From Chelativorans sp. J32 (lineage in GTDB: Bacteria; Pseudomonadota; Alphaproteobacteria; Rhizobiales; Rhizobiaceae): a stretch of 64,000 nucleotides of DNA. The stretch spans positions 124,001 through 188,000 of the forward strand of contig NZ_JAEQ01000002.1 of the NCBI RefSeq assembly GCF_000518985.1. The letters are read 5' to 3'. The notes beneath the pieces are model-generated. The model had not been told where the DNA came from. It ran no database searches and saw nothing but the letters and a program-made list of their open reading frames with translations. Below, in pieces: positions 49,963 through 59,150 of this stretch. The position numbers and the translations under genes are program-made. Numbering within the stretch: position 1 is the first letter of the stretch; the number at the start of each line of letters is the position of its first letter.

Positions 49963-50603
49963 CTCGGTTCTCTTTTAGACGTTCTGGTGTGTCGCGGCAT
50001 GTCGAATGGCGACGCCCAGCCTGGAAGTGCGTTCATCTGCTCGTGCCATCTGCGCATGGACGGAAATGCCGCGAGCGGCAGCCCGATTTCGTCGGCATAG
50101 GGCAATGGCGCGCCGAGCGCGAAATCTGCAGCGGTAGGACTGGTTCCGACGATCCATTCATGCTCGGCAAGATGCCGGTCAAGGATTTCCGCGCATGCCG
50201 TGAACGCCTCGCGGGCGTGGGTGACGGCCGCATCATCTGCCGGCCCGAGGTTGAATCTTTTGAGCACGTGAAGTTGGAAGTAAAGCTCGCCTGCATATCG
50301 TCCGAAACCGGCAGCATCCCAAGATAGCCAGCGGATCACGTCGACCTGACGCTCGTCCGTGGGCCAGAAATCGGACCGCATCTTCCGGCCGAGGTGGCAG
50401 AGGATTGCATTCGACTCCCAGATGATCATTGGCCCGTCGACAAGTGTGGGCAGGAGACCGTTCGGATTGAGTGCGAGAAAGGCTGGGGATTTGTGCTCAT
50501 CCTGTTCCACGTCGATGGGCCGCAACGTCACGGGGGCGCCGAGATAGGAAGCGGCAGCGCACGCTTTCCGCGGATAGAGAAGGTCTGCGAAGTACAGGAT
50601 CAT
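49959..50603 (-). CDS. Glutathione S-transferase family protein
   Basis: About 214 residues from MILYFADLLYPRKAC (ATG at 50603; ATG at 50627 adds 8). The N-terminal thioredoxin-like domain has NGLLPTLVDGPMIIWESNAI; the C-terminal helical domain has SPTAADFALGAPLPYADE. Neither start has a clear ribosome-binding site. Upstream of the gene GNAT by overlap, and divergent from a GlxA-type regulator gene, which may control the pair. Confidence 0.88.
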   Translation of the reverse strand: MILYFADLLYPRKACAAASYLGAPVTLRPIDVEQDEHKSPAFLALNPNGLLPTLVDGPMIIWESNAILCHLGRKMRSDFWPTDERQVDVIRWLSWDAAGFGRYAGELYFQLHVLKRFNLGPADDAAVTHAREAFTACAEILDRHLAEHEWIVGTSPTAADFALGAPLPYADEIGLPLAAFPSMRRWHEQMNALPGWASPFDMPRHTRTSKREPS

Positions 50604-50682
50604 GGCTTTGTCGTGGGCTCTCTCCATAATCGAATTTAGCCGCATGCTTCTAAGCTGCCGCTGGCGTTATGGCCGTTGTTGC

Positions 50683-50695
50683 GGCAAAAATTGCC
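50683..50695. promoter_or_regulatory. Short palindrome in the GST/GlxA divergent region
   Basis: GGCAA-AAA-TTGCC, perfect 5-bp arms. Lies in the divergent promoter region; its half-site partly resembles the TGGCAGAAAT repeat beside the other GlxA regulator. Weak evidence. Confidence 0.3.
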
Positions 50696-50765
50696 AATGT
50701 AGAACAGCGCTCTGACGCTGGGCGCCGTCGCAAGATACGGCTCAAGGTGAGATGGGAGGATGCCG

Positions 50766-51813
50766 GTGGTTAACGGCGAGATCGGGCAACATCGACTGGA
50801 CCGCCCTCGGGTCGTCATCCTGGCCTATCGCGGTCTCAACCTGTTCGAATATGCCCTTGCCTTCGATATCCTTCGCGACCGCAGGCAAGAGATCGGGCCG
50901 CGCTGGTACCGAACCGAGCTTTGCGCGGAGCGACTTCCTCTGGATGTCGAAGGTGGCCTGGCACTGACCTCTGCTTTGGGACTCGACAAGATGGCCGATG
51001 CCGACATCGTTGTTGTGCCGGGTTGGCGCATGGGGCCTGTCCCGTCGGAAATCGTGGACGCAGTTCGTGCTGCTCATGTCGGCGGTGCCCGCATCGCATC
51101 CATCTGCACCGGGGCTTTTGTTCTCGCTGCGGCGGGCCTGCTCGATAACCGTCGCGCCACCACTCATTGGAAGTTCGCTGCCGCTCTGGCGGAGATGCAT
51201 CCGAAAATCCGGGTCGAGCCCGACGTGCTTTACGTCGATGAAGGTGACATCGTCACCTCGGCGGGTTCTGCTGCGGGCATCGACATGCTCCTGCACCTGA
51301 TACGCCGCGATTTCGGCGCCGTCGCTAGCAATAAGGTGGCACGCATGCTGGTTGTGCCGCCGCATCGGGACGGCGGGCAGGCGCAGTTCTTCGACCAGGC
51401 GGTACCACGCACCGAGGATAGCGCCTTTGCCCGGCTTATCGACCGCCTGCGCCGCGATCCGGGCGGCGGACTACACGATCAAGGAGCTGGCGGGCATCGC
51501 GGCGATGAGCCCCAGAACCTTGTTCCGGAGCTTCAAGGCTGCCACCGGGCACGCGCCTTATGAATGGCTTCTACGAGAGCGGGTGAGGCTGGCGAAGGAC
51601 ATGCTCGAGACAACCTCCATGTCCATCGATCAGATCGCATTCGAAGCGGGGTTGGGAGCTGCCGATACGATGCGCCATCATTTCCAGCGTGTGGTGGGAA
51701 CCACGCCACTCGCCTACAGGAAGGCGTTTAGGGGCAGAGCCCCGGGAGGCAGTCCATGCGGCTCCGAATTTGGCTCGCATAGCCGCACCATCTCCGGCGG
51801 ATCTTCTATTTGA
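50766..51813 (+). pseudogene. GlxA-type AraC regulator, frameshifted between its two domains
   Basis: The first frame gives a DJ-1/PfpI domain (ASICTGAFVLAAAGLLDNRR, ATTHWKFAAALAEMHP) and reaches FARLIDRLRRDPGG, then loses register near 51465 in CGGGCGGCGGACTAC. The second frame supplies the AraC HTH part: DYTIKELAGIAAMSPRTLFR and IDQIAFEAGLGAADTMRHHF. Removing one G of the GGCGGCGG tract would fuse them into one protein of about 345 residues. Start GTG 50766 has GGGAGG 6 bases upstream; ATG at 50760 is too close to it. As read, the DNA-binding half would not be made. Confidence 0.82.
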
Positions 51814-53587
51814 GCGGCCATACCAGCATGAGCGCCGGCACGGCTACGAGGATGACGATCAGCGACAGGGGAAGGCCTAGGCGGGGATAATCCGAGAAGC
51901 GGTATCCGCCCGGACCCATGACCAGCGTGTTGCACTGATGACCGATGGGAGTGAGGAAGTCGCAGCCAGCCCCGATCGCAACCGCCATCAGGAACGCTTC
52001 GGGCCTGTAGCCGAGCGTCGTCGCAAAACCAGCCGCGATCGGCGCCATGACCAGAACCGTTGCGGCGTTGTTGAGGAAGGGCGTTACCGCCATCGCGGCA
52101 ACGAGGATGAGAGCGAGCGCACCATAGCTGGGAAGATGGGAGCCGAGATCGGCGAGGGCCGCGGCTATGACATCCGTCGCACCCGTGGCGCGCAGTGAAT
52201 CGCTGACCGGGATCAAGGTTGCCAGCATGACGAGAATCGGGCCGTCGATGGCGCTGTAGACATTGCGCAGCGGAATGACCCGGAAGAGCACCATCGCGAC
52301 CGCGGCTGCAAAGAAGGCATGGGCGACCGGAACCGCACCGACAGCCGTCGCGCCCATGGCGGCCATCAGGATGAGGATCGGAACCATGCCGCGCCGTGCG
52401 CTGCCCAAAAGCAGGGGCCGCTCCGCCAACGGCAGCAGGCCGAAGTCACGCAGGAATTCCGGCAGGGATTTCTGATTGCCCTGCAGCACGACCACATCGC
52501 CCAGACGGAGCGTTATCGTGCCGACGCGCTGGTTGAGCCGCTCGCCCTGGCGGCTGACGGCGAGCAGGTTCACATTGAAGCGGTCATAGAGCAGAAGGGC
52601 CTGGGCCGACCAGCCGATAAGGCTCGAATTCTCTCCCACCACCGCCTCGATTGCGGCGACCTCGAATCCCGGCTCGCCGCCATCCGCCACATCCCTGTTG
52701 CCGGAGAGTTTCAGCTTCGCTTGGGCGATAAGCCGGTCTATGGCCTCATGCTCGCCTTCCACGAGCACGATATCCCCCTCCTTAAGCACGGCGTCGGGAA
52801 GGGGAGCGATGCGCAGTCCGTCGGCGCGCAGCACGCTGGTGATGGCGAGATCGCCGGCCGATATCTTGAGGAGGTCGGCGAGCGTCTTGCCTACCACCGT
52901 CGAATCCTTACCGACGCGTGCTTCCGCCACGTAGTTCTTGATGACGATCGCCTCCTGCACCGACACGTCCTTGCGTTCCCGATGTGGCAGGATCCAATAG
53001 AAGAGGATCAGGAAGACGGCGCCCGCCAGCGTGAGGGCGAGGCCCACCGGCGTGAAGTCGAACATCGTGAAGGGGGTGCCCGTAAGCTCACCCCGCAGCC
53101 GTGAGACGAGGATGTTGGGCGACGTGCCGATCTGGGTCATCAGGCCGCCAAGCAGGGAGGCAAAGGCCATCGGCATCAGAAAGGTGGAAGCGGTGGTGTT
53201 GGAGCGGCGGGCGAATTGGAACGCCACCGGAATCATGATGGCAAGCGCTCCGATATTCTTCACGAAGGCGGACATGAAAGCGACGGTGAGAACCAGAATC
53301 GCGATCTGCGCGCGGACCGTGCTGACGCGCGGCGCGTAGCGGTGGATGGTGAGCTCCAGAATGCCGCTGCGTGCAACGGCCGCGCTCACGAGAAGGGCGC
53401 TCCCAACCGTGATGACGATGTCGTCGCTGAACCCGCTAAAGGCGCGGTTGAGGGGCACGATCCCCACGGCCACAGCGGCGAGAAGCGCAAGCGCACCGAC
53501 GAGATCGTAGCGGAAGCGGCCCCAGACGAAGGCCGCCATGGCCAGAGCGATCACAGTAAAGGAAAGGATCTGGGGTAGCGTGAGCAT
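51806..53587 (-). CDS. SLC13-type permease with two RCK_C (TrkA-C) domains
   Basis: 593 residues from MLTLPQILSFTVIALAM. About ten transmembrane helices in two halves are separated by a cytoplasmic region with two TrkA-C-like domains (KTLADLLKISAGDLAITSVL, and SLIGWSAQALLLYDRFNVNL). Substrate-site motifs include GSALLVSAAVARSG, GLMTQIGTSPNILVS and CDFLTPIGHQCNTLVMGPGGY. Such proteins take up sulfate or dicarboxylates. The stop overlaps that of the convergent frameshifted regulator by 8 bases. Confidence 0.9.
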   Translation of the reverse strand: MLTLPQILSFTVIALAMAAFVWGRFRYDLVGALALLAAVAVGIVPLNRAFSGFSDDIVITVGSALLVSAAVARSGILELTIHRYAPRVSTVRAQIAILVLTVAFMSAFVKNIGALAIMIPVAFQFARRSNTTASTFLMPMAFASLLGGLMTQIGTSPNILVSRLRGELTGTPFTMFDFTPVGLALTLAGAVFLILFYWILPHRERKDVSVQEAIVIKNYVAEARVGKDSTVVGKTLADLLKISAGDLAITSVLRADGLRIAPLPDAVLKEGDIVLVEGEHEAIDRLIAQAKLKLSGNRDVADGGEPGFEVAAIEAVVGENSSLIGWSAQALLLYDRFNVNLLAVSRQGERLNQRVGTITLRLGDVVVLQGNQKSLPEFLRDFGLLPLAERPLLLGSARRGMVPILILMAAMGATAVGAVPVAHAFFAAAVAMVLFRVIPLRNVYSAIDGPILVMLATLIPVSDSLRATGATDVIAAALADLGSHLPSYGALALILVAAMAVTPFLNNAATVLVMAPIAAGFATTLGYRPEAFLMAVAIGAGCDFLTPIGHQCNTLVMGPGGYRFSDYPRLGLPLSLIVILVAVPALMLVWPLK

Positions 53588-53783
53588 CAGGCGCTTCGTT
53601 GATGGGCCATGAGAAACGTAGCATGTGGAATTTCGTTGCGGCAGCGGCAAATTCCGTTTTGGAAAAAAGCGCGGCCGTCCAGGGGATCAAATTTTCTTTC
53701 GGGAACCGCGCTAGGCCTCGAGGATTCCAGGCATATGCGGCCTCTCCCACTTGTCATGAATGACCGGGAAGCAAGATGCCAGC

Positions 53784-54542
53784 CTATATCGCGATGGCCC
53801 GGGCGCCGGTAAGCTTGAGGAAGGCTTCGCTGATCGTATCGGCTTCACCTTCTCTTCTGAGTTCGGCGGGAGGACCCTGGAAGAGAACGCGGCCGCGGTG
53901 AAGCACGACAACACGATCGGCTTCCTCCACCTCGTCCACCAGGTGGGTCGTCCACAGGACGCCGAGCTCACCGCCTGTCTTCATCTGCAGGATGCGGTTC
54001 AGGATGTCCTTCCTGCTTGCTGGGTCGAGCCCGACCGTCGCCTCGTCCATCAGGAGCAGCCTCGGCTCGTGCAGGAGAGAGCGAGCGAGCTCGACACGCC
54101 TGCGGTTCCCGCCGCTTAAGGTTCGTGCGCGGTCGCGACGGCGGTCAATAAGATCGAATCGTTCCAGGAGTTCCTCGATTCGCCTGCGTGCCTGGCTGCG
54201 GGGGAGGCCATGGAGATCGGCGTGATATCGTAGATTGGCCTCGACGGTCAGCTCCAGATCTAGCGTGGGCTGTTGAAAGACGACACCAAGTTGCGCGAGC
54301 GCCCCCGTCAGATGCGAGCGGATGTCCTGGCTCAGGATGCGAATCGTGCCTTCGTCCGGAGCGAAAAGCCCGGTGAGAAGCTGGAGGAGAGTGGACTTTC
54401 CCGCCCCGTTCGGTCCCAGGAGGGCAACGAACTCGCCCTCGCGAACCTCGATCGTCACGCCGTCGAGCGCCAGGGTGGAGCCGTAGGATTTCCGCAGGCC
54501 TTCCACCGCCAGAACGGCCCTTCTTTCTTCGGGTTTCCGCAC
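53784..54542 (-). CDS. ABC transporter ATPase of the PQQ-alcohol-dehydrogenase-associated (lut-like) system
   Basis: 252 residues. Walker A GPNGAGKS (43-50), Q-loop in VVFQQPTLDLELTVEANL, signature LSGGNRRRVELA, Walker B RLLLMDEATVGLDP and H-loop TTHLVDEVEEADR. The family is the ATPase that, with the neighbouring beta-propeller, binding protein and permease, accompanies PQQ alcohol dehydrogenases; in Methylorubrum the equivalents (LutE with LutA and LutF) import lanthanides. It is transcribed divergently from its likely partners. Name withheld because the ligand here is inferred from context. Confidence 0.85.
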   Translation of the reverse strand: MRKPEERRAVLAVEGLRKSYGSTLALDGVTIEVREGEFVALLGPNGAGKSTLLQLLTGLFAPDEGTIRILSQDIRSHLTGALAQLGVVFQQPTLDLELTVEANLRYHADLHGLPRSQARRRIEELLERFDLIDRRRDRARTLSGGNRRRVELARSLLHEPRLLLMDEATVGLDPASRKDILNRILQMKTGGELGVLWTTHLVDEVEEADRVVVLHRGRVLFQGPPAELRREGEADTISEAFLKLTGARAIAI

Positions 54543-54685
54543 GTTACCCCCGCGTTTCGCCAGCGATACCGGTAAGCCGGTCTAAAAGTAAAACTTAGCC
54601 ACCGTTCAATCCACAGCCGGAAGACTTGCACGGCGTTGTTATTTCAGCAATGATTTCGTCGTTGATAAAGTGGAGGGTTTTTGAC

Positions 54686-55114
54686 ATGAAAGTTTCAACT
54701 GCATTGTTCGTGTGTGCCGCCGCTCTTCTGGGCACGGTGGCGAACGGCAATGCCGAGGGGAATTTGGCTTCCAAGCCGGAGCGGCTCGAGCCGCTGGTGC
54801 TGGGCGCCGATCTTTCGTTTTCCGTAAAGGAATACACGCTCGAAACGGGTAAATATTACCGTTGGCAGATCCAGAGCCAGGGCGGCGAAGAATTTCTGGT
54901 TCAAGCGCCGGAATTGTTCCGGAATTCCTGGGTCAACCAGGTTGTCATCAACGATATCGAAGTCAAACCGGTCGGCGGCGGTATCTATGGTGTTGAGTTC
55001 GATGACGAAGGCACCGCAGATGTCTGGTTCGTTCCAATCGTTCCCGGCGATTTCGAGTTTTACGCCTCTGGTTTCGAAGAGCGCGGAATGCTCGGGAAAT
55101 TCATCGTCCGCTAA
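54686..55114 (+). CDS. Cupredoxin-like exported protein lacking copper ligands
   Basis: 142 residues from the ATG at 54686, with GGAGGG upstream. Signal peptide (MKVSTALFVCAAALLGTVANG) and a small beta-rich domain (LGADLSFSVKEYTLETGKYY, VDFEF-like closing strands PGDFEFYASGF) as in cupredoxins. The mature protein has no Cys or His, so a type 1 copper site is impossible; it is rich in Asp and Glu (GVEFDDEGTADV). It stands first in the operon with the beta-propeller and binding protein. Role in metal or cofactor handling is a hypothesis. Confidence 0.75.
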   Translation: MKVSTALFVCAAALLGTVANGNAEGNLASKPERLEPLVLGADLSFSVKEYTLETGKYYRWQIQSQGGEEFLVQAPELFRNSWVNQVVINDIEVKPVGGGIYGVEFDDEGTADVWFVPIVPGDFEFYASGFEERGMLGKFIVR

Positions 55115-55146
55115 TCGCAGCACCGCTGTTTCCAGGGGGTGAGATC

Positions 55147-56136
55147 TTGACTTCCAAACTTCGCCGATTGGGCTGCGTAGCTCTTCTCCTGGCCGCGGTG
55201 GGCTTGCCCGCCCCGGCCTTTTCCGCGGGCACCGGGCTTATTTTCGTCAGCAACGAGAAGACCCACAATATCGCCGTCCTCAATCCCAAGGACTACAGCA
55301 TCGTCAAATGGATCGAGACGTCGCGACGCCCGCGCGACATGCGGTTCAACAATGACAACAGCCTGCTATACGTGGCCTGCGGCGATGACGACGTGATCGA
55401 CGTCATTGATGTGGCGACATTGGAAGTGGTGGATCATATCCCGACGGGCCCGAGCCCCGAAGTGTTCTACTTCAGCCCCGACGACAGCCTCATCTACGTC
55501 TCCAATGAAGAGAATTCGAGTCTGCAGATCATCGACGTGGCGCAGAAAGTCATCGTGGATGAAGTCGCCACGGGAGCCGAGCCCGAGGGCGTCGTGGTCA
55601 GCGAGGATGGCAAAACCGTCTACGTGACGTCGGAGGTCTCCGACATGGTGCACGTGATCGATGCCGAAACGCACACGCTGACGGACAACATCATCGTGGG
55701 CACACGCCCACGCCGTTTCGTTCTCACTCCGGACGGAAAGGAACTCTGGGTTTCCGACGAATTGTCGGGCGAGGTCTCGATCATCGACAGGGCCACGAAC
55801 GAGGTGTCGCATACCCTTCAGTTCCTTCCGCCCGGCTTCCGCCCCGTGGATGTCACCCCCGTGGGCATGGAGATCAGCAAGGACGGATCGACCGTCTATG
55901 TCACGCTGGGGCGCGCGAACCACATCGCCAGCGTGGATGCCGCTTCCAAGGAGATCAAGGAATATGTCCTGGTCGGCAGCCGGGCCTGGGGCGTAGCGCT
56001 GAGCCCGGATGAGAGCACCATGTTCGTGACGAATGGCTTGAGCGACGATGTCTCCATCATCGACGTTGCCTCGATGAAGGTGCTGCAGTCGGTGCAGGTG
56101 GGGCGTGTACCGCATACGGTGCGCATCGATGATTAG
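55147..56136 (+). CDS. PQQ-dependent catabolism-associated YVTN beta-propeller protein (LutD-like)
   Basis: 329 residues: signal peptide (LLLAAVGLPAPAFSAG) then about seven YVTN-type blades (GLIFVSNEKTHNIAVLNP; LIYVSNEENSSLQIIDVA; TVYVTSEVSDMVHVIDAE; MFVTNGLSDDVSIIDVA). It begins at a TTG with GGGGGTGAG 5 bases upstream; no better start exists. The family travels with PQQ dehydrogenases and the ABC genes found here. It overlaps the next gene by 8 bases (ATGATTAG), so the two are translationally coupled. Confidence 0.88.
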   Translation: MTSKLRRLGCVALLLAAVGLPAPAFSAGTGLIFVSNEKTHNIAVLNPKDYSIVKWIETSRRPRDMRFNNDNSLLYVACGDDDVIDVIDVATLEVVDHIPTGPSPEVFYFSPDDSLIYVSNEENSSLQIIDVAQKVIVDEVATGAEPEGVVVSEDGKTVYVTSEVSDMVHVIDAETHTLTDNIIVGTRPRRFVLTPDGKELWVSDELSGEVSIIDRATNEVSHTLQFLPPGFRPVDVTPVGMEISKDGSTVYVTLGRANHIASVDAASKEIKEYVLVGSRAWGVALSPDESTMFVTNGLSDDVSIIDVASMKVLQSVQVGRVPHTVRIDD

Positions 56137-57376
56137 AAAGCTGGCATTCTTCCACGCTGTTCTCGCGGGTTCGCTTGCTCTTGCGTGCGCGCAGCCTTCC
56201 TTTGCCCAGGAGGCTGCACCGCCGACGGCTCCACAGCCCGGCGCGCAGCAGGAACCCGCAGCCCATGCGAAAAAGGTGCTGATGGGCTATGTGGAGCTTG
56301 CCGAAGATCCTCGGTATAACGAGGACTATGCCTATGCACAGGTCCCGGTGAGGCCGCTCGGACGACCTTTCGACGCGACAAGCGTGGGGATTGCCGACGC
56401 AGCGCAGATCGGAAAGGTGATCGGCGTCGACTTTGGTGTCGAGCGCAAGACCGGTGCGAATATCGAAGAGCTGGTTTCGGCCGTGCAGAGCTGGTCCGAT
56501 CAGGGCACTGGGTTTGTTCTGGCCGATCTGCCGGCTGCCGAGCTTCTGCAGCTCTCGGATGCACTGCGCGACAGGGATGTCGTGATCTTCAATCTCGCCG
56601 CGCCTGAGGACGCATTGCGCGGCGAAAGCTGCCGGGAGAATCTGGTCCACGTTATCCCTAGCTACGCCATGATGGCGGATGCGTTGGTCCAGTATCTGAC
56701 CTTCCGGAACTGGCGCAACATCCTTGTGCTGCAGGGGCCCTTGGATGGGGATGCCCAACTGACGGCCGCTGTCCAGCGCGCGGCGCAAAAGTTCGGCGCC
56801 CGGATCGTTGAGGTCCGCCCATTCGAGCTCACGAATGATCCGCGCCGACGCGAGCAGAGCAATGTGGCGCTCGTTACCGCCGATGCGGATTACGACGTCG
56901 TCCTGGTCGCCGACACGGATGGCGAGTTTGCCCGCTACGTCCCTTATGCAACTCAGTTCCCCCGCCCGGTGGTTGGGGCGGCCGGCCTGGTTCCATCGGC
57001 ATGGCACTGGAGTTGGGAGCGCCATGGTGCACCGCAGCTCAACAGCCGCTTCGAAAAGGCTGCCGGACGGCGTATGGGCGGCGAGGATTGGGCGGCATGG
57101 ACGGCGATCAAGGCCGTGGTCCAGTCCGTCCTGCGTAGCAAGTCGACCGAATTCCAGCCCGTCAAAGATTATCTTCTCGGCGAGCGGCTAAATCTGGATG
57201 GGTTCAAAGGAAACCCGCTCAGCGTGCGCAGCTGGGATCATCAGATTCGGCAGCCCATTTTGCTGAGTACGGGAAATGCTGTGATCGAAAGAGCGCCGCT
57301 GGAAGGTTTCCTGCACCAGACCAATGAACTCGACACGCTTGGAATGGATGCCCCGGAGACTGCTTGTCAATTCTAG
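56129..57376 (+). CDS. PQQ-system ABC substrate-binding protein (LutA-like)
   Basis: 415 residues from the ATG at 56129. Signal peptide (KLAFFHAVLAGSLALACAQP then SFAQ) and an extracytoplasmic branched-chain-amino-acid-type binding fold (VLMGYVELAEDPRYNEDYAYA, DVVIFNLAAPEDALRGESC, WRNILVLQGPLDGDAQLTAA, AWTAIKAVVQSVLR). The family is named for its link to PQQ alcohol dehydrogenase; in methylotrophs it is the periplasmic lanthanide-transport component. It follows the beta-propeller gene with overlapping codons. Confidence 0.87.
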   Translation: MIRKLAFFHAVLAGSLALACAQPSFAQEAAPPTAPQPGAQQEPAAHAKKVLMGYVELAEDPRYNEDYAYAQVPVRPLGRPFDATSVGIADAAQIGKVIGVDFGVERKTGANIEELVSAVQSWSDQGTGFVLADLPAAELLQLSDALRDRDVVIFNLAAPEDALRGESCRENLVHVIPSYAMMADALVQYLTFRNWRNILVLQGPLDGDAQLTAAVQRAAQKFGARIVEVRPFELTNDPRRREQSNVALVTADADYDVVLVADTDGEFARYVPYATQFPRPVVGAAGLVPSAWHWSWERHGAPQLNSRFEKAAGRRMGGEDWAAWTAIKAVVQSVLRSKSTEFQPVKDYLLGERLNLDGFKGNPLSVRSWDHQIRQPILLSTGNAVIERAPLEGFLHQTNELDTLGMDAPETACQF

Positions 57377-57429
57377 CTGAACCGGTTTTGCAGCTGCCAG
57401 TTCGGACCATACCTTTTGGGTAGAGGCCA

Positions 57430-58242
57430 ATGAAAAGCGCCCACGCCTTCCTAGCGCTCCGCGCCATCGTGCGGCGAGAGGTCATCAAGTTTACCCATCA
57501 ATATGCCCGACTGCTTTCCGCTCTGGTCCGGCCCGCCCTGTGGCTGATTGCGTTCGCGGCCGGGTTCCACAACCTTCTCGGCGTGTCGATCATTCCGCCC
57601 TACCGGACCTACATCACCTATCAGGAGTATATGATTCCCGGACTGCTCGGCATGGTGCTGCTTTTCAACAGCATGCAGTCGTCGCTATCGCTCGTCTATG
57701 ATCGGGAAATGGGCACGATGCGCCTGCTTTTGACCGCGCCGTTGCCTCGGTGGTACCTGCTTCTGTGCAAGCTGATCGGCGGAGCTGCGCTTTCCACGCT
57801 CCAGGCCTATGCGTTTCTGCTCGTCGCCTGGCTGTTTGGCGTGCGGCTACCTGGCCTGGGATATCTTCTGGTGTTTCCCGCCCTGGTCGCCGCAGCGCTC
57901 ATGCTGGGGGCGATCGGTTTGCTTCTCTCGGTTTATGTAAGGCAGCTCGAGAACTTTGCCGGCACGATGAACTTCGTAATTTTCCCGATGTTCTTCATCT
58001 CCTCGGCACTTTATCCCCTCTGGAAGGTGCGGGAGAGCGGAGCTGAATATCTCTATCAGATCGCCCTGGCCAACCCGTTCACCCATGCGGTGGAACTCAT
58101 CCGCTTCGCAGCCTATGGCCAGTTCAACGGAATTGCGCTGAGCGTCGTGGTGGCCATGAGCGTTGTCTGCTTCCTGCTCGCGGTGGCCGGCTACGATCCG
58201 CAACGCGGTCTTATTCGCCGGCGCGGGGCAGTGGAAGTCTAA
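57430..58242 (+). CDS. ABC-2 type permease of the PQQ-associated (lut-like) system
   Basis: 270 residues with about six transmembrane segments; ABC-2 features include YQEYMIPGLLGMVLLFNSMQ, YDREMGTMRLLLTAPLPRWY and AMNP-like NFVIFPMFFISSALYPLWKV. AGAGG precedes the ATG. It is the membrane partner of the ATPase at 53784-54542. ABC-2 permeases are usually exporters, yet this family is genetically required for lanthanide uptake in methylotrophs, so transport direction is uncertain. Confidence 0.87.
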   Translation: MKSAHAFLALRAIVRREVIKFTHQYARLLSALVRPALWLIAFAAGFHNLLGVSIIPPYRTYITYQEYMIPGLLGMVLLFNSMQSSLSLVYDREMGTMRLLLTAPLPRWYLLLCKLIGGAALSTLQAYAFLLVAWLFGVRLPGLGYLLVFPALVAAALMLGAIGLLLSVYVRQLENFAGTMNFVIFPMFFISSALYPLWKVRESGAEYLYQIALANPFTHAVELIRFAAYGQFNGIALSVVVAMSVVCFLLAVAGYDPQRGLIRRRGAVEV

Positions 58243-58283
58243 AGGGCACAGCCCACCGGCATTATAGGACTTCGCCAGCAGCC

Positions 58284-59105
58284 TCAGATGCTGTCGGATT
58301 CGCCTGTGTAGAAGTCCGAGGAAGGATCCCGCATCACCATCTCGCGGATGCGGTTCCAGAGATATCCTCTCAGTTCGACGAAGTCGCGCCGCATCCTGAT
58401 TTCTGCATCCCATCGCGGTCTCGGCAAGGTCACGTCGATTGTCTCGACGATACGTCCCGGCCGGGGGCCCATCAGCACGATCTGGTCGGCCATGATGACA
58501 GCCTCATCGACGCTGTGCGTAACGAAGAGCACGATGCTCTTGCGCTCCGACCAGAGCCGCATCATTTCCATCTGCATCAGTTCCCTGACCTGGGCGTCGA
58601 GGCTGGCAAACGGTTCGTCCATCAGGAGGATTTCCGGCTCGGTGACGAGCGCCCGGGCGAGTGCGGCGCGCTGCTTCATTCCACCGGACAGTTCGTGCGG
58701 ATAGACGTCGGCGAAACGGGAAAGTCCCACCAGCTTAAGATAGTATTCCACCCGATCGTTCTTCTCGCCCTGGTCGACGCCCTGAAGCGAGAGGCCGAAG
58801 CCGACATTGTTGCGAACCGTCAGCCAGGGAATGAGGCGGAAAGACTGGAAGACAAAGCCAATCCGCGGACCGGGCTTCGGCGGTTCGCCAAACACGAGGA
58901 CCTGTCCAGAATCCGGCTTGATGAGGCCGTTGATCATGCGGAGAAGGGTGGTCTTCCCGCAACCGGAAGGCCCCAGGAGCGTAACGAAGGTGTTGGCACG
59001 GAGGTTGAGGGAGACGTCCTTCAACGCTTCAACGGGGCTTCGGTCCCGCGCCCGCTGGAAGGTTTTCGATACGCCGGAAACGACGACGGGAGGAGCCGGG
59101 TTCAT
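58284..59105 (-). CDS. ABC transporter ATPase (taurine/nitrate/sulfonate type)
   Basis: 273 residues. Walker A GPSGCGKT (45-52), Q-loop VFQSFRLIPWLTVRNNV, signature ELSGGMKQRAALARAL, Walker B EILLMDEPFASLD and H-loop VTHSVDEAVIMAD. Type matches SsuB/TauB/NrtD. It is the last gene of a minus-strand set with the binding protein 45 bases upstream and the permease further upstream, and is convergent with the lut-like permease. Confidence 0.9.
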   Translation of the reverse strand: MNPAPPVVVSGVSKTFQRARDRSPVEALKDVSLNLRANTFVTLLGPSGCGKTTLLRMINGLIKPDSGQVLVFGEPPKPGPRIGFVFQSFRLIPWLTVRNNVGFGLSLQGVDQGEKNDRVEYYLKLVGLSRFADVYPHELSGGMKQRAALARALVTEPEILLMDEPFASLDAQVRELMQMEMMRLWSERKSIVLFVTHSVDEAVIMADQIVLMGPRPGRIVETIDVTLPRPRWDAEIRMRRDFVELRGYLWNRIREMVMRDPSSDFYTGESDSI

Positions 59106-59150
59106 AGCATCGCCACGGCTGACCCGACCCGCCCGCTCATTGCGTTGATT

